64,000 nucleotides of DNA from Streptomyces sp. FIT100 (GTDB lineage Bacteria; Actinomycetota; Actinomycetes; Streptomycetales; Streptomycetaceae). The notes below the pieces were generated by a model, which searched no databases, was not told the origin of the DNA, and saw only the letters and a list, made by a program, of their open reading frames with translations. Position 1 is the first letter of the stretch; each line of letters begins with the position of its first letter. Positions 1-8,084 of the stretch are shown here, piece after piece. The stretch is taken from the NCBI RefSeq assembly GCF_024584805.1, contig NZ_CP075715.1, forward strand, positions 3,978,526-4,042,525, read 5' to 3'. The translations under genes were made by a program, and so were the position numbers.

Positions 1-536
1 ACGAGGCGCTTCGCCCGATGGGCCGTGCCACTTCGGGTGTCAAGGGCATGAGTTTCCGCGAGGGCGACGAACTGCTGTCGATGAATGTCGTCAGGCCCGG
101 TACCTTCGTGTTCACTGCCACCGACGGCGGGTACGCGAAGCGGACCGCCGTCGACGAGTACCGCGTCCAGGGCCGCGGCGGCCTCGGTATCAAGGCCGCC
201 AAGATCGTGGAGGACCGCGGTTCGCTCGTCGGCGCGCTGGTGGTCGAGGAGACCGACGAGATCCTCGCCATCACGTTGTCCGGTGGCGTGATTCGTACGC
301 GAGTCAATGAAGTCAGGGAGACGGGCCGTGACACCATGGGCGTCCAACTGATCAATCTCGGCAAGCGCGATGCTGTGGTCGGCATCGCCCGCAACGCCGA
401 GGCCGGCCGCGAGGCCGAGGAGGTCGACGGGCCCGAGGACGCCGAGAGCGGCGTCACGGCCGGGACCGCCGAGGCTGGTGTGGCTGCCGAGGCCGCCGAG
501 GGCACGGAGCTCTCGGCTGGGGAGCACGAGGAGTAA
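1..536 (+). CDS. gyrA: DNA gyrase subunit A, C-terminal end (partial)
   Basis: This is the last ~178 codons of a gene that begins before the window; the open frame already reads EALRPMGRATSGVKGM at the first bases. The residues are typical of the GyrA C-terminal beta-propeller, which wraps DNA so that gyrase can introduce negative supercoils using ATP. After the last blade (ending near DTMGVQLINLGKRDAVVGIARN) comes an acidic, Ala/Glu-rich tail of about 50 residues, a usual feature of actinobacterial GyrA. The stop TAA is at 534-536, and the next gene starts 3 bp later with GTG, so the two are co-transcribed. Gyrase A normally follows gyrB close to oriC, which places this window on the origin-proximal chromosome. 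Confidence 0.97.
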   Translation, partial: EALRPMGRATSGVKGMSFREGDELLSMNVVRPGTFVFTATDGGYAKRTAVDEYRVQGRGGLGIKAAKIVEDRGSLVGALVVEETDEILAITLSGGVIRTRVNEVRETGRDTMGVQLINLGKRDAVVGIARNAEAGREAEEVDGPEDAESGVTAGTAEAGVAAEAAEGTELSAGEHEE

Positions 537-539
537 AGC

Positions 540-1244
540 GTGAGTGGAGCCACCGGCGCCGGACCCGGACCGGCTGCTGCCGGAGCTGCCGGAGCCGCCC
601 CTGGGGCGACCGGTGCCGGTGGCTCCACCACGGACTCCCAGGGGGTTACGGTGACGGACACCCGGGGGCCGCAGCCCCCGTACGAAACGCATGGTGGGGA
701 GCAACCGGTGCAGCAGGGAACGCAGCCGTACCACCCGCCCCAGGCGTACCCCTCACCCCATGGGGGCGCGGGGACGCAGGGCGGCCAGCAGCACGGTGCC
801 GCGCAGCAGCCGCATGCCGGCGCGGCCGGCAGCGCAGTGCGCCGGCCACGCACGGGGGCGAGCACACAGCCACGGACACGCAAGGCGCGGCTCCGGGTGG
901 CCAAGGCCGATCCGTGGTCGGTGATGAAGGTCAGCTTCCTTCTCTCCATCGCGCTGGGCATCTGCACCGTCGTCGCATCCGCGGTGCTGTGGATGGTCAT
1001 GGACGCCATGGGCGTCTTCTCGACGGTCGGCGGCACGATCAGCGAGGCGACCGGGTCGAACGAGAGCAACGGCTTCGACCTCCAGTCGTTCCTGTCGCTG
1101 CCGCGCGTGCTGCTCTTCACCTCGGTGATCGCGGTGATCGATGTGGTGCTCGCCACGGCCCTGGCGACGCTGGGCGCCTTCATCTACAACCTCTCCGCCG
1201 GGTTCGTGGGCGGAGTCGAGCTGACTCTCGCCGAGGACGAATAG
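540..1244 (+). CDS. DUF3566 family membrane protein
   Basis: The protein has 234 residues. Its first ~120 residues are a low-complexity cytoplasmic region rich in Gly, Ala, Pro, Gln and His. A basic stretch (RTRKARLRVAKADPWSV) follows, then a DUF3566 core with two predicted membrane helices, at roughly 130-155 and 195-220. The gene directly downstream of gyrA in actinobacteria (Rv0007 in Mycobacterium tuberculosis) encodes this family, whose molecular role is unknown. The GTG start lies 3 bp after the gyrA stop, indicating translational coupling. A 9-bp inverted repeat at 1256-1289 could end the gyr transcript. Family assignment is firm; function is not. Confidence 0.9.
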   Translation: MSGATGAGPGPAAAGAAGAAPGATGAGGSTTDSQGVTVTDTRGPQPPYETHGGEQPVQQGTQPYHPPQAYPSPHGGAGTQGGQQHGAAQQPHAGAAGSAVRRPRTGASTQPRTRKARLRVAKADPWSVMKVSFLLSIALGICTVVASAVLWMVMDAMGVFSTVGGTISEATGSNESNGFDLQSFLSLPRVLLFTSVIAVIDVVLATALATLGAFIYNLSAGFVGGVELTLAEDE

Positions 1245-1255
1245 GCGGAGGTCGC

Positions 1256-1289
1256 GGGGGGCAGAGAACCGATTTTGGGACTGCCCCCC
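1256..1289 (+). terminator. Putative terminator of the gyrA-DUF3566 transcript
   Basis: GGGGGGCAG at 1256-1264 is perfectly complementary to CTGCCCCCC at 1281-1289, with a 16-nt loop. There is no clear T tract. The 3' arm overlaps the spacer of the candidate tRNA-Ile promoter, so the element could also affect that promoter. Confidence 0.4.
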
Positions 1290-1303
1290 AGGTGCGCTAA
1301 TCT
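1275..1303 (+). promoter_or_regulatory. Candidate sigma-HrdB type promoter of tRNA-Ile
   Basis: TTGGGA at 1275-1280 and TAATCT at 1298-1303 are separated by 17 bp, and the -10 ends 25 bp before the tRNA. The spacing is ideal and the hexamers partly match TTGACA/TATAAT. This is inferred by eye only. Confidence 0.45.
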
Positions 1304-1328
1304 TCAGGGGTCAGCGCGCGAGCGCGGA

Positions 1329-1402
1329 GGGGCTATAGCTCAGTTGGTTAGAGCGCATCCCTGATAAGGATGAGGCCACAGGTTCAAATCCTGTTAGCCC
1401 CA
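1329..1402 (+). tRNA. tRNA-Ile (anticodon GAT)
   Basis: The 74-nt cloverleaf has acceptor arms GGGGCTA and TAGCCCC, D-arm AGCTCAGTTGGTTAGAGC, anticodon loop CTGATAA giving GAT, and T-arm GGTTCAAATCC. The discriminator base is A1402 and CCA is not encoded. A strong terminator follows directly. A tRNA-Ile after gyrA is a conserved arrangement in actinobacteria. Confidence 0.97.
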
Positions 1403-1410
1403 CAGTGACG

Positions 1411-1443
1411 AAGGCCCGGACGGAATCATCTGTCCGGGCCTTT
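1411..1443 (+). terminator. Rho-independent terminator after tRNA-Ile
   Basis: AAGGCCCGGAC at 1411-1421 pairs perfectly with GTCCGGGCCTT at 1432-1442, with a 10-nt loop and a short T run at the end of the 3' arm. It lies 9 bp after the tRNA. Confidence 0.8.
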
Positions 1444-1568
1444 CGGTCGTTCACGGGGCCTTTTCGGGGCGGGAGTCGGCCCGGACACAGGTCACCGAAC
1501 GGTATCGATCGGTGTGTATAGTCGGGCGCCAGAGGTCCTCAAACGTCAAGGAAAGACGAGGTCGCGCG

Positions 1569-1703
1569 GTGAAGAAGCTTCTCCTGGTCGCACTGGCCGC
1601 CATCGGCGGGCTCCTCGTGTACCGCCAGATCCAGGCGGATCGCGCCGAGCAGGATCTGTGGACGGAGGCGACCGACTCCGTGCCCGCAGGTTCGGGTGTG
1701 TGA
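1569..1703 (+). CDS. DLW-39 family small membrane protein
   Basis: This 44-residue protein is below usual ORF-length cutoffs. Translation from GTG 1569 gives VKKLLLVALAAIGGLLVYRQ, one N-terminal membrane helix, followed by a charged tail containing the D-L-W triplet (AEQDLWTEATD) that names the family. It lies between tRNA-Ile and tRNA-Ala near gyrA, where this family is usually found in Streptomyces. GAAAGACGAGG upstream of the GTG serves as ribosome binding site. A longer reading from GTG 1512 is possible but would add a basic N-terminus of 19 residues without a good RBS. Function is unknown. Confidence 0.85.
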   Translation: MKKLLLVALAAIGGLLVYRQIQADRAEQDLWTEATDSVPAGSGV

Positions 1704-1724
1704 GACGCACGCAAATCTGAGTGA

Positions 1725-1757
1725 CAGAGCCCCGGCCGCCGAGCGGCCGGGGCTCTG
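1725..1757 (+). terminator. Strong terminator after DLW-39 gene
   Basis: CAGAGCCCCGGCCGC at 1725-1739 pairs with GCGGCCGGGGCTCTG at 1743-1757, a perfect 15-bp stem with a tight loop. T-richness is poor, as is common in Streptomyces. Confidence 0.75.
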
Positions 1758-2067
1758 TGCTGCTCGCGGGCGCAGCGGGTGGTAGCTGTCTGTGTTCCTG
1801 ATATGACTCAAGGTCCTTGGGTTCGCTCCAGTGAATGAACGAATTGCATAGGCAAAGCTTCGGTCGCGGTGGTGGGGACTCCGAGGCGCAGGCAGCGGGG
1901 GTGGCAGCGCCGACGTCCGCGCGGTGGCGAAGAACGCGGGCAACGAGGCGGACAAGCCGGGTGATTCGGCCACGCGCGCAGACAGCGGTGGGACCGGCGG
2001 GGCAGGATGGACCGGCACTGCGACCGCCGTGACCGCGGGCGGCCACGGACACGACAAGGGGAAGCGC
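1758..2067. other. Intergenic region before the 2068 gene
   Basis: About 310 bp. The first part (1780-1860) is AT-richer than its surroundings and may hold the promoter of the 2068 gene, but I could not define hexamers. The frame stays open upstream to GTG 1924, so part of this stretch could be an N-terminal extension of that protein. I saw no other gene. Confidence 0.4.
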
Positions 2068-3408
2068 GTGATGAGGCAGCGCAGCAGGGGCCGGGTGGCG
2101 CTGGCCGGGATGGCGGCGATGTGCGCGGTGGTGGCGCTGCCGGGCCAGGTGGCCCGGGCGGCCGGTGAGCCCAGCGCGTACACCTTCGACAGCGGGGCCG
2201 AGCGTGTCAGGGGGGCTATCACCAGCAGCGAGGCCGAGAGCCTGAAGCCCGGGGCGGTGTACCGGGACACGATCAAGAAGGACGGCAAGCTCTACTACCG
2301 CGTCGACCTCGACGCGGAGACCAACGCGTACGTGTCGGTGGTGGTCGTGCCCGGGCAGGGCGCCGAGGCCGAGTACGGCGACGGCGTCAAGGTGGTGCTC
2401 GAGGACGGCTCCTCCACTCAGTGCAGCTCCGAGAACGCGCAGTTCGAGTCGGCCGCGTACACCCGCCCGATCGCGGCGTACGCCCACCGGACCATCGAGC
2501 CGGACAGTTCGACCTGTCAGGAGCGGGGCGCCTACTACGCGGTGGTCGAGCGCACCACCAAGGCCACCTCCGCGGCCGACGACTGGGACCTGGAGATCCG
2601 CTACGACACGGAGCCGGGGCTCAAGGCCGCCGGGCCGACCGAGGCGCCCGAGGACTGGCCTTCCGCCTCCCCGGCGCCGCCTGCGGGTGGCCCGCAGAAG
2701 CGCGTGGGCGGCACCAGTTACAGCGATGCCATGAGCCTCGGCACGGGCGAGTGGCGCGACGACATCAAGCCGGGGCAGACGCGGTTCTACCGGGTGCCCG
2801 TCGACTGGGGCCAGCAGCTCTTCGTGCAGGCGGACCTCGGGTCGAGTACGGCAGGCGACGAGTACATCGGCAACGCGTTCGTCCTGTCGCTGGACAATCC
2901 GGCCCGCGGGCACATCGACCAGAACACCCTGTCGTACCAGGGCAAGCAGACGTCGATGGCGCTGGATCCGCTGCCGCCCGTGGCCTACCGGAACCGCTAT
3001 GCCTCCGACGGCACCGTCAGCGCGGTGCGGTTCGCCGGCTGGTACTACCTGTCGGCCTCGATCAGCCCGGAGGTCGCGGAGGAGTACGGGGACACGGCCG
3101 TGCCGCTGACGCTGCGGGTGAACGTGACGGGCTCGGCGAAGGCCGGGCCCGGGTACGACGGCGACGCCGGGATCTTCGCGGTCACGGACGACGACCAGGA
3201 GGCGGCGGCTGACGGGCAGAGCGGGCCCGGGGCGGCCAGGAGCGACACGATGCAGGTGGTGGCGACCGCCGGGATCGGGGCCGGGACGGTGCTGGTGCTC
3301 GGGCTGGGGGTGTGGACGCTGCTGGCGCGGCGGGCTGCCGGCAGGAGCGGGGGAGGGACCGCGTCCGCGCAGTACGGCCCGCCGCCGGGCGGGCCGCATG
3401 GCTGGTGA
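2068..3408 (+). CDS. Secreted, C-terminally membrane-anchored protein of unknown function
   Basis: The protein has 446 residues from GTG 2068 (ATG 2071 directly follows). The start is chosen because AAGGGGA lies 5-6 bp upstream and the N-terminus becomes a signal peptide: MRQRSRGRVALAGM, a hydrophobic stretch, then cleavage near ARAAGEP. Two extracellular beta-rich segments follow (about 35-200 and 230-390), linked by a Pro/Ala hinge. Both carry a G..Y/F-Y-R-V/VPVDW pattern typical of pre-peptidase C-like beta-sandwiches. A single membrane helix (TAGIGAGTVLVLGLGVWTLLARR) and a short Gly/Pro-rich cytoplasmic tail end it. The frame extends upstream to GTG 1924, but that part looks non-coding. 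It converges with the kinase gene at 3471. No enzymatic motif is seen. Confidence 0.8.
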   Translation: MMRQRSRGRVALAGMAAMCAVVALPGQVARAAGEPSAYTFDSGAERVRGAITSSEAESLKPGAVYRDTIKKDGKLYYRVDLDAETNAYVSVVVVPGQGAEAEYGDGVKVVLEDGSSTQCSSENAQFESAAYTRPIAAYAHRTIEPDSSTCQERGAYYAVVERTTKATSAADDWDLEIRYDTEPGLKAAGPTEAPEDWPSASPAPPAGGPQKRVGGTSYSDAMSLGTGEWRDDIKPGQTRFYRVPVDWGQQLFVQADLGSSTAGDEYIGNAFVLSLDNPARGHIDQNTLSYQGKQTSMALDPLPPVAYRNRYASDGTVSAVRFAGWYYLSASISPEVAEEYGDTAVPLTLRVNVTGSAKAGPGYDGDAGIFAVTDDDQEAAADGQSGPGAARSDTMQVVATAGIGAGTVLVLGLGVWTLLARRAAGRSGGGTASAQYGPPPGGPHGW

Positions 3409-3449
3409 CGGGCGGGGCTGGTGACCGGCGGTGCTGGTGACGCGGATGG

Positions 3450-3474
3450 CTGACGCGGAAGCGGCCGGCGTCAG
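3450..3474. terminator. Weak hairpin between convergent genes
   Basis: CTGACGC at 3450-3456 pairs with GCGTCAG at 3468-3474 and overlaps the kinase stop codon. It is a possible weak bidirectional terminator without a T run. Confidence 0.3.
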
Positions 3475-4928
3475 ACCTGGGTGAGGGCCCAGATGCCGAC
3501 CGCGAAGCAGACCAGCGCCACGAACAGCACCGGGATCGCCACCTTCGGGGGCGGTCCCGGACGCTGTTGCGGGGTCGTGTGGGCGGCTGAAGTGGCTGCG
3601 TGGGAAAGCGGCGGCGCGGGGGTGGGAACCTGCGGGCCGTGGCCGGTGTACTGACGAGTGGGAGCTTGTTCGTACGGCACCGCCGCCGTCCGGGCCTGGG
3701 AGAGATCCGGAGCGGCGGCGTGATGGGGGGAGGCCGCGTGCGCGGGTACAGGCGGGTGAGCGGGTGGCTGGACCGACTGCGGGGGTGGGGTGTGCTGCTC
3801 CGGCGGCGGTGCGAGATGGAAGGAGCCGGTCTCGGAGGGCGCCGGCACGGGGGGAGCGGGCTGACCGTGGCCGGTGTGCTGTCCGGGGTGCTGTGCCGGC
3901 TGCCCGGCGTTGTACGGATCGGGCTGCGCGGGCGGTGCGGGCTGCGCGGGGGCGGCCTGCGCGGGCGCGGGCTGCGACTGGGGTTCCGCGCCGGCGACGG
4001 GAGCGGTCTGGGCGGTGGGGCCCGCGGAAGTCGCGGGGCGGTCGAGGCTGTCGGGACCGTCGGGGCCGAAGCCCGCGGGGAGCGGACCGAGTTGGTCGAA
4101 GACTTCGACGGGTTCGTCGTCGACTCCGGGCTCGGAAAGCATCTCGACAGCCGAGGTCAGGGCCTTGCGCGCGCCCGTGGCCGTGCGGAACCTGGCCTGC
4201 GGGTCGGGCTGCAGCAGGCCCGCGATGACCTGCCACAGCGGCTCGGGAATGCCCTGCGGGGCGCCTGGGGTGCCGTGCGCGGCGAAGTGCTCGACCAGAG
4301 CCCGGGAGTCGGGCTTCCGGCCCTGGAGCAGATAGAGCGCGACCAGCCCGACCGCGAAGAGGTCGGCCGGGAAGTCCGGCTCCGCGCCCATCATCTGCTC
4401 GGGCGCGAAGTAACCGGGCGTCCCCACCACATAGTTGGTCTCGGTCAGACGCGGCTCGCCCTTGCGCATGGAGATGCCGAAATCGGACAGCCGCAGATGC
4501 GGCCGCCCGGTCCCGGTGGCCTCCAGCAGGATGTTGGCCGGCTTGATGTCACGGTGCACGACCCCCTCCGCGTGCACCGCGGCGAGTCCGGACAGCAGTT
4601 GGTCGAGCAGGGCGCAGACGAAGCGGGGCGGCAGCGGGCCGTAGTCGCCGATGACATGCGCCAGCGACCCGCCGCTCACCAGATCCATGGTGAACAGCAC
4701 CTTGTCGTCGTCCGCGGCCCAGCTGGCCGGGGCGAGGACATGGGGGTGATCGATGCGGAGCGCCTGCTCTCGGACGAAGCGCAGCAGGGTGTGCGCGTCG
4801 CTCTGCTGAAGGACCTTGGCGGCCACATAGCGCCGTCGCCGTTGGTCCCAGGCGCGCCAGACCGCGCCGACTCCACCGCGTCCGATCGGGTCGATCAGCT
4901 CGTACCGACCAGCGAAGACCTCACCCAT
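3471..4928 (-). CDS. Serine/threonine protein kinase with C-terminal membrane anchor
   Basis: The protein has 485 residues. The Hanks-type kinase domain spans about 8-270: glycine loop IGRGGVGAVW, ATP-binding lysine in VAAKVL, catalytic loop VVHRDIKPAN, magnesium-binding DFG in LSDFGIS, and an activation segment ending in GTPGYFAPEQ. A linker of ~190 residues rich in Pro, Gln and Ala follows, then one membrane helix (VAIPVLFVALVCFAVGIWAL) at the extreme C-terminus with no extracellular sensor domain. Any signal must therefore be sensed inside the cell or in the membrane. ATG 4928 is chosen because the kinase fold starts 8 residues later; the frame is open further upstream but reads as non-coding. 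The HTH gene at 5032-5580 lies 103 bp upstream on the same strand and may be its partner or substrate (inference). Confidence 0.93.
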   Translation of the reverse strand: MGEVFAGRYELIDPIGRGGVGAVWRAWDQRRRRYVAAKVLQQSDAHTLLRFVREQALRIDHPHVLAPASWAADDDKVLFTMDLVSGGSLAHVIGDYGPLPPRFVCALLDQLLSGLAAVHAEGVVHRDIKPANILLEATGTGRPHLRLSDFGISMRKGEPRLTETNYVVGTPGYFAPEQMMGAEPDFPADLFAVGLVALYLLQGRKPDSRALVEHFAAHGTPGAPQGIPEPLWQVIAGLLQPDPQARFRTATGARKALTSAVEMLSEPGVDDEPVEVFDQLGPLPAGFGPDGPDSLDRPATSAGPTAQTAPVAGAEPQSQPAPAQAAPAQPAPPAQPDPYNAGQPAQHPGQHTGHGQPAPPVPAPSETGSFHLAPPPEQHTPPPQSVQPPAHPPVPAHAASPHHAAAPDLSQARTAAVPYEQAPTRQYTGHGPQVPTPAPPLSHAATSAAHTTPQQRPGPPPKVAIPVLFVALVCFAVGIWALTQV

Positions 4929-5031
4929 TGCGCTGCGCTCGCTCCCCGTTCCCTGTCCCGGCGTCGTGCCTCGTTCCGGCGATGTGCGTCCTTGCGTGCG
5001 GCCGCCCCGTCCGGCCGCATCGCCGCTGCGT

Positions 5032-5580
5032 TCAGTTCTGGTGCGACTCGTAGTGGGCGACCGCCTCCGCGGTGCGCCCGGCGCCGTACACCCGGAGGAA
5101 CTCTGCCAGTTCAGGATGGCTCGGGGCGAGCGTGTCCGCCGCATCGATGATGTCGCCGGCAGCGGAGACCGACCGCAGCAAGGACTGGATCTCGCGAACC
5201 ACCCGGCGCACCGTGGGCGCGCCCGAGCTGGCGGTCGTCTGGCTGGTCCCGGTGAGCACGGAGCCACCCTGCGACTTCTTGATCACGTCCATCCGGTCCG
5301 TGGCCTCGGCGGCGCTGACGCTGCCGTCGGCGACCTGCCCGGCCAGCTCCTGGAGTGCCTGCACACGCTGGACCACGGCCGGGTTGCCGATCTTGGCCCG
5401 CTGGCCGCTCATCAGCTGGGAGAGCATCGGAGCCGACAGCCCGAGCACTGCCGCGAGCCGAGCCTGGTTGAGCCCCAGGTCGTCGATCAGCCGACGGAAG
5501 AGCGCCCCCAGTGGCTCCCCGTACCAGCTGCGCTGAAGCTCTCTGGCTCTGGCAGTCGTGTCCTGCTGTGCTGCATCCAT
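5032..5580 (-). CDS. XRE-type helix-turn-helix DNA-binding protein
   Basis: The protein has 182 residues. At about 25-65 is a lambda-repressor-like HTH (LGLNQARLAAVLGLSAPMLS), followed by QLMSGQRAKIGNPAVVQRVQ. The middle (70-130) is helical and charged with a Ser/Thr-rich stretch (GTSQTTASSGAPTV) that could be phosphorylated. The C-terminal 50 residues are helical (FLRVYGAGRTAEAVAHYESH). Homologues sit next to this kinase gene near gyrA in Streptomyces, to my recollection. Start ATG 5580 follows a purine-rich stretch. Being 103 bp upstream of the kinase on the same strand suggests an operon. Target genes are unknown. Confidence 0.88.
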   Translation of the reverse strand: MDAAQQDTTARARELQRSWYGEPLGALFRRLIDDLGLNQARLAAVLGLSAPMLSQLMSGQRAKIGNPAVVQRVQALQELAGQVADGSVSAAEATDRMDVIKKSQGGSVLTGTSQTTASSGAPTVRRVVREIQSLLRSVSAAGDIIDAADTLAPSHPELAEFLRVYGAGRTAEAVAHYESHQN

Positions 5581-5703
5581 GTGCGTCTCCCCATCGCTTC
5601 CCCATGCGTCGGCTTCGCTGCTGCGAACCCGACGAGCATCCTACGGAGCGTGGTCGAATACCGGGAGCCCCAATCCTTTTGCGAGATCCCGGGGGTGACC
5701 GGG

Positions 5704-5709
5704 TACTCT
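5704..5709 (+). promoter_or_regulatory. Candidate -10 box for tRNA-Ala
   Basis: TACTCT fits the TAnnnT pattern 12 bp upstream of the tRNA. The best -35 candidate, TTGCGA at 5679-5684, is 19 bp away. Weak support. Confidence 0.3.
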
Positions 5710-5721
5710 GGTCTGCGTTCC

Positions 5722-5794
5722 GGGGCCTTAGCTCAGTTGGTAGAGCGCTGTCTTTGCATGGCAGATGTCAGGGGTTCGACTCCCCTAGGCTCCA
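5722..5794 (+). tRNA. tRNA-Ala (anticodon TGC)
   Basis: The 73-nt cloverleaf has acceptor arms GGGGCCT and AGGCTCC with one G-U pair, D-arm AGCTCAGTTGGTAGAGC, anticodon loop TTTGCAT giving TGC, T-arm GGGGTTCGACTCCCC and discriminator A5794. CCA is not encoded. A terminator follows within 10 bp. Confidence 0.97.
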
Positions 5795-5800
5795 CTTGTA

Positions 5801-5843
5801 AAGCCCCTCTGACCTGCGGAAACGCGGTTCGGAGGGGCTTTTT
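5801..5843 (+). terminator. Rho-independent terminator after tRNA-Ala
   Basis: AAGCCCCTC at 5801-5809 pairs with GAGGGGCTT at 5832-5840 and is followed by TTT. This is one of the few terminators in the window with a T tract. Confidence 0.8.
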
Positions 5844-5936
5844 GTGTACGGACATGCCAGTACGGTGATGCCGGCGGGCATCCCGGATGGACCGATTTTT
5901 TGCGGTTTGCGGGGCCCGCTGTCCCCCACTGAGCCC

Positions 5937-7070
5937 TCAGGTGGTCCGGCAACGCCGGTGAGCCTCTCGCGCAGACGCCGCGGGAAGTTCCACAGTGATG
6001 CGGATCCCGCCGGCGGGGCGCGGGGTGAGGGTGAGCGATCCGTCGTGCGCGTGGGTGATGGATTTGACGATGGCCAGACCGAGGCCGACGCCTGCGTGGT
6101 CGGTGTGAGTGCGCTCGGTGCCGCGCTGGAACGGTTCGGTGAGGGTCGCGGCCAGCTGGGGGGTGAGCTTCTCACCGGTGTTCTCGACGGTGAGTACCGC
6201 ACTGTCGGGACGGGCGCTGGTGGTGACCCACACGGTGCCCTGTTCAGGGAGGTTGTGGATGATCGCGTTGTGCACGAGGTTCGTGGTCAGCTGCAGCAGG
6301 AGCGCGCGCGATCCGATGGCGGGGGTGATGTCACCGCAGGTCTCGATCGTGACGCCGCGTTTCTCGGCGAGGGGGAGGAGCGTTTCGGCGGCTTCTTCCG
6401 CCAGGAGGGACAGGTCGACAGGTTCCTGGGTGAAGGACCGCTGGTCGGCGCGGCTGAGCAGGAGCAGTGCCTCGGTGAGGTCGATGGCTCGGGTGTTGAC
6501 GGCGTGGAGGCGGTCGATGATCTCGCCGGGGTCGTGGGTCGGATCGGTGCGGGCCACGTCGAGAAGTGTCTTCGAGATCGCCAGTGGGGTGCGCAACTCG
6601 TGGGAGGCGTTGGCCGCGAATCTCTGCTGTTCGGCGACGTGTGCTTCGAGCCTTGCGAGCATGGTGTCGAAGGCGTCGGCGAGTTCGCGGAACTCGTCCT
6701 TGCGGCCCGGTAGCCGGATGCGGTGGGAGAGCGATCCGTTGGTGGCCATACGTGTGGCGTGGGTGATCTGAGTCAGGGGGGCGAGCATGCGGCCGGCGAG
6801 AAGCCACCCTCCCAGCAGACCGAACACCAGCAGGAACGCCAGTACCGCCACAGCCCTCGGAGCGAAAACGTCCAGGAGGCCGGACCGGACGGGAAAGACA
6901 CCGTTCGTCGGGGTGTTGTCATCGTGGCTGATGAGCGTCGCCCGCTCGGGGACGTAACGCAGGAGGAACAACCACACGGCGGCGAGCAGCAGGACACCCG
7001 CGAGCATGAGGAATCCGGCGTAGCTGAGGGTGAGTTTGAAGCGAACGCTCAATCCAGATGCCCTATTCAC
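5937..7070 (-). CDS. Two-component sensor histidine kinase (HisKA type)
   Basis: The protein has 377 residues from GTG 7070. It has two membrane helices (about 10-38 and 68-92) enclosing a short extracellular loop of ~30 residues, a HAMP linker, and a HisKA dimerisation domain with phospho-acceptor ASHELRTPL. An HATPase_c domain follows with N-box (TTNLVHNAIIHN) and G-box (GVGLGLAIV). It should autophosphorylate and pass phosphate to the response regulator encoded just upstream; the genes overlap by 8 bp (7063-7070), so translation is coupled. The small loop suggests sensing of the membrane or a small ligand. The gene converges with tRNA-Ala. The signal is unknown. Confidence 0.93.
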   Translation of the reverse strand: MNRASGLSVRFKLTLSYAGFLMLAGVLLLAAVWLFLLRYVPERATLISHDDNTPTNGVFPVRSGLLDVFAPRAVAVLAFLLVFGLLGGWLLAGRMLAPLTQITHATRMATNGSLSHRIRLPGRKDEFRELADAFDTMLARLEAHVAEQQRFAANASHELRTPLAISKTLLDVARTDPTHDPGEIIDRLHAVNTRAIDLTEALLLLSRADQRSFTQEPVDLSLLAEEAAETLLPLAEKRGVTIETCGDITPAIGSRALLLQLTTNLVHNAIIHNLPEQGTVWVTTSARPDSAVLTVENTGEKLTPQLAATLTEPFQRGTERTHTDHAGVGLGLAIVKSITHAHDGSLTLTPRPAGGIRITVELPAASAREAHRRCRTT

Positions 7071-7758
7071 GCTCGCCTCCCTTGTGTCCGGCCTCGGGTT
7101 GCGTGTCGATGCGGTAGCCGACGCCCGGCACGGTGGCGATGATCCAGGGTTCGCCGAGGCGTTTGCGCAGCGCCGAGACGGTGATGCGCACGGCGTTGGT
7201 GAAGGGGTCGGCGTTCTCGTCCCATGCCCGTTCCAGAAGTTCCTCGGCGCTGATGACACCGCCTTCGGCGGCGACGAGGACTTCGAGGACGGCGAACTGT
7301 TTCCGGGTGAGCGCGACGTAGCGGCCGTCGCGGTGGACCTCTCTGCGGAACGGGTCCAGGCGCAGACCTGCGATCTCTCGCACGGGTGGTCGGCTGTGGG
7401 TGCGCCTGCGGTCGAGTGCCCTGAGCCGCATGACGAGCTCTCGGAGTTCGAAGGGTTTGGTGAGGTAGTCGTCGGCGCCGAGTTCGAACCCGGTGGCCTT
7501 GTCGTCGAGACGGTCGGCCGCGGTGAGCATGAGGATCGGCATGCCGCTGCCGGAGGCGACGATGCGTTTGGCGATCTCGTCACCGGTGGGTCCGGGAATG
7601 TCGCGGTCGAGGACGGCGATGGTGTAGGTGTTGATCCCGAGCAGTTCCAGAGCGGTGTCACCGTCACCGGCGATGTCGGCGGCGATCGCTTCCAGGCGAA
7701 GGCCATCGCGAATGGCTTCTGCCATATAGGGCTCGTCCTCGACAATCAACACGCGCAT
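7063..7758 (-). CDS. OmpR/PhoB-family response regulator
   Basis: The protein has 231 residues. Its receiver domain (1-115) has acidic pair VEDEP, phospho-acceptor Asp in AVLDRDIPG, switch Thr in LMLTAAD and Lys in LTKPF. A winged-helix DNA-binding domain (about 130-225) has the typical LTRKQFAVLEVL and VRITVSALRKRL segments. ATG 7758 gives the exact start of the receiver fold. It is first in a two-gene operon with the kinase. The upstream 320 bp to the divergent gene at 8085 should contain its promoter. The target regulon cannot be read from the sequence. Confidence 0.95.
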   Translation of the reverse strand: MRVLIVEDEPYMAEAIRDGLRLEAIAADIAGDGDTALELLGINTYTIAVLDRDIPGPTGDEIAKRIVASGSGMPILMLTAADRLDDKATGFELGADDYLTKPFELRELVMRLRALDRRRTHSRPPVREIAGLRLDPFRREVHRDGRYVALTRKQFAVLEVLVAAEGGVISAEELLERAWDENADPFTNAVRITVSALRKRLGEPWIIATVPGVGYRIDTQPEAGHKGGERE

Positions 7759-8084
7759 GCCGTCAAGGCTACGAGTCGGGGCATATTGTCGGCGTATCGG
7801 AAACCGCATACGTGCAGGCAACACCGCGCCGCCTTGACTGGCCGCATGACTCGGACCACGCCATCGGCACGAACGACGACTCGTCGGATTGGCCGGCACC
7901 TTGCCGTCGACCACCGGACACCGAGGTCCTCGGCCCCGTCATCGCACACTCATCGCAGTGAGCACCAGGATGCGATCTCCATCGGGCGCCCCGAAGCGAC
8001 CGAGCGCCGCTGCCCGCGCATGTGTGCCGACTCGACCCAGGGCCCGAGGACGCAGCGGTGACCGGCGGGGAGCGAGGACAGACG
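7759..8084. other. Intergenic region between divergent 7758 and 8085 genes
   Basis: About 325 bp between the response regulator (minus) and the exonuclease/phosphatase gene (plus). It should hold both promoters. The segment 7775-7880 is relatively AT-rich with scattered CGTATCGG/CCGCATACG-like elements, but no confident hexamers. No gene was recognised. Confidence 0.35.

Noticed and set aside
1546..4236. A ~900-codon minus-strand frame over the first genes
   Set aside because: Covers tRNA-adjacent spacers and the secreted protein; composition is Arg/Pro/Gly-rich, typical of antisense shadows.
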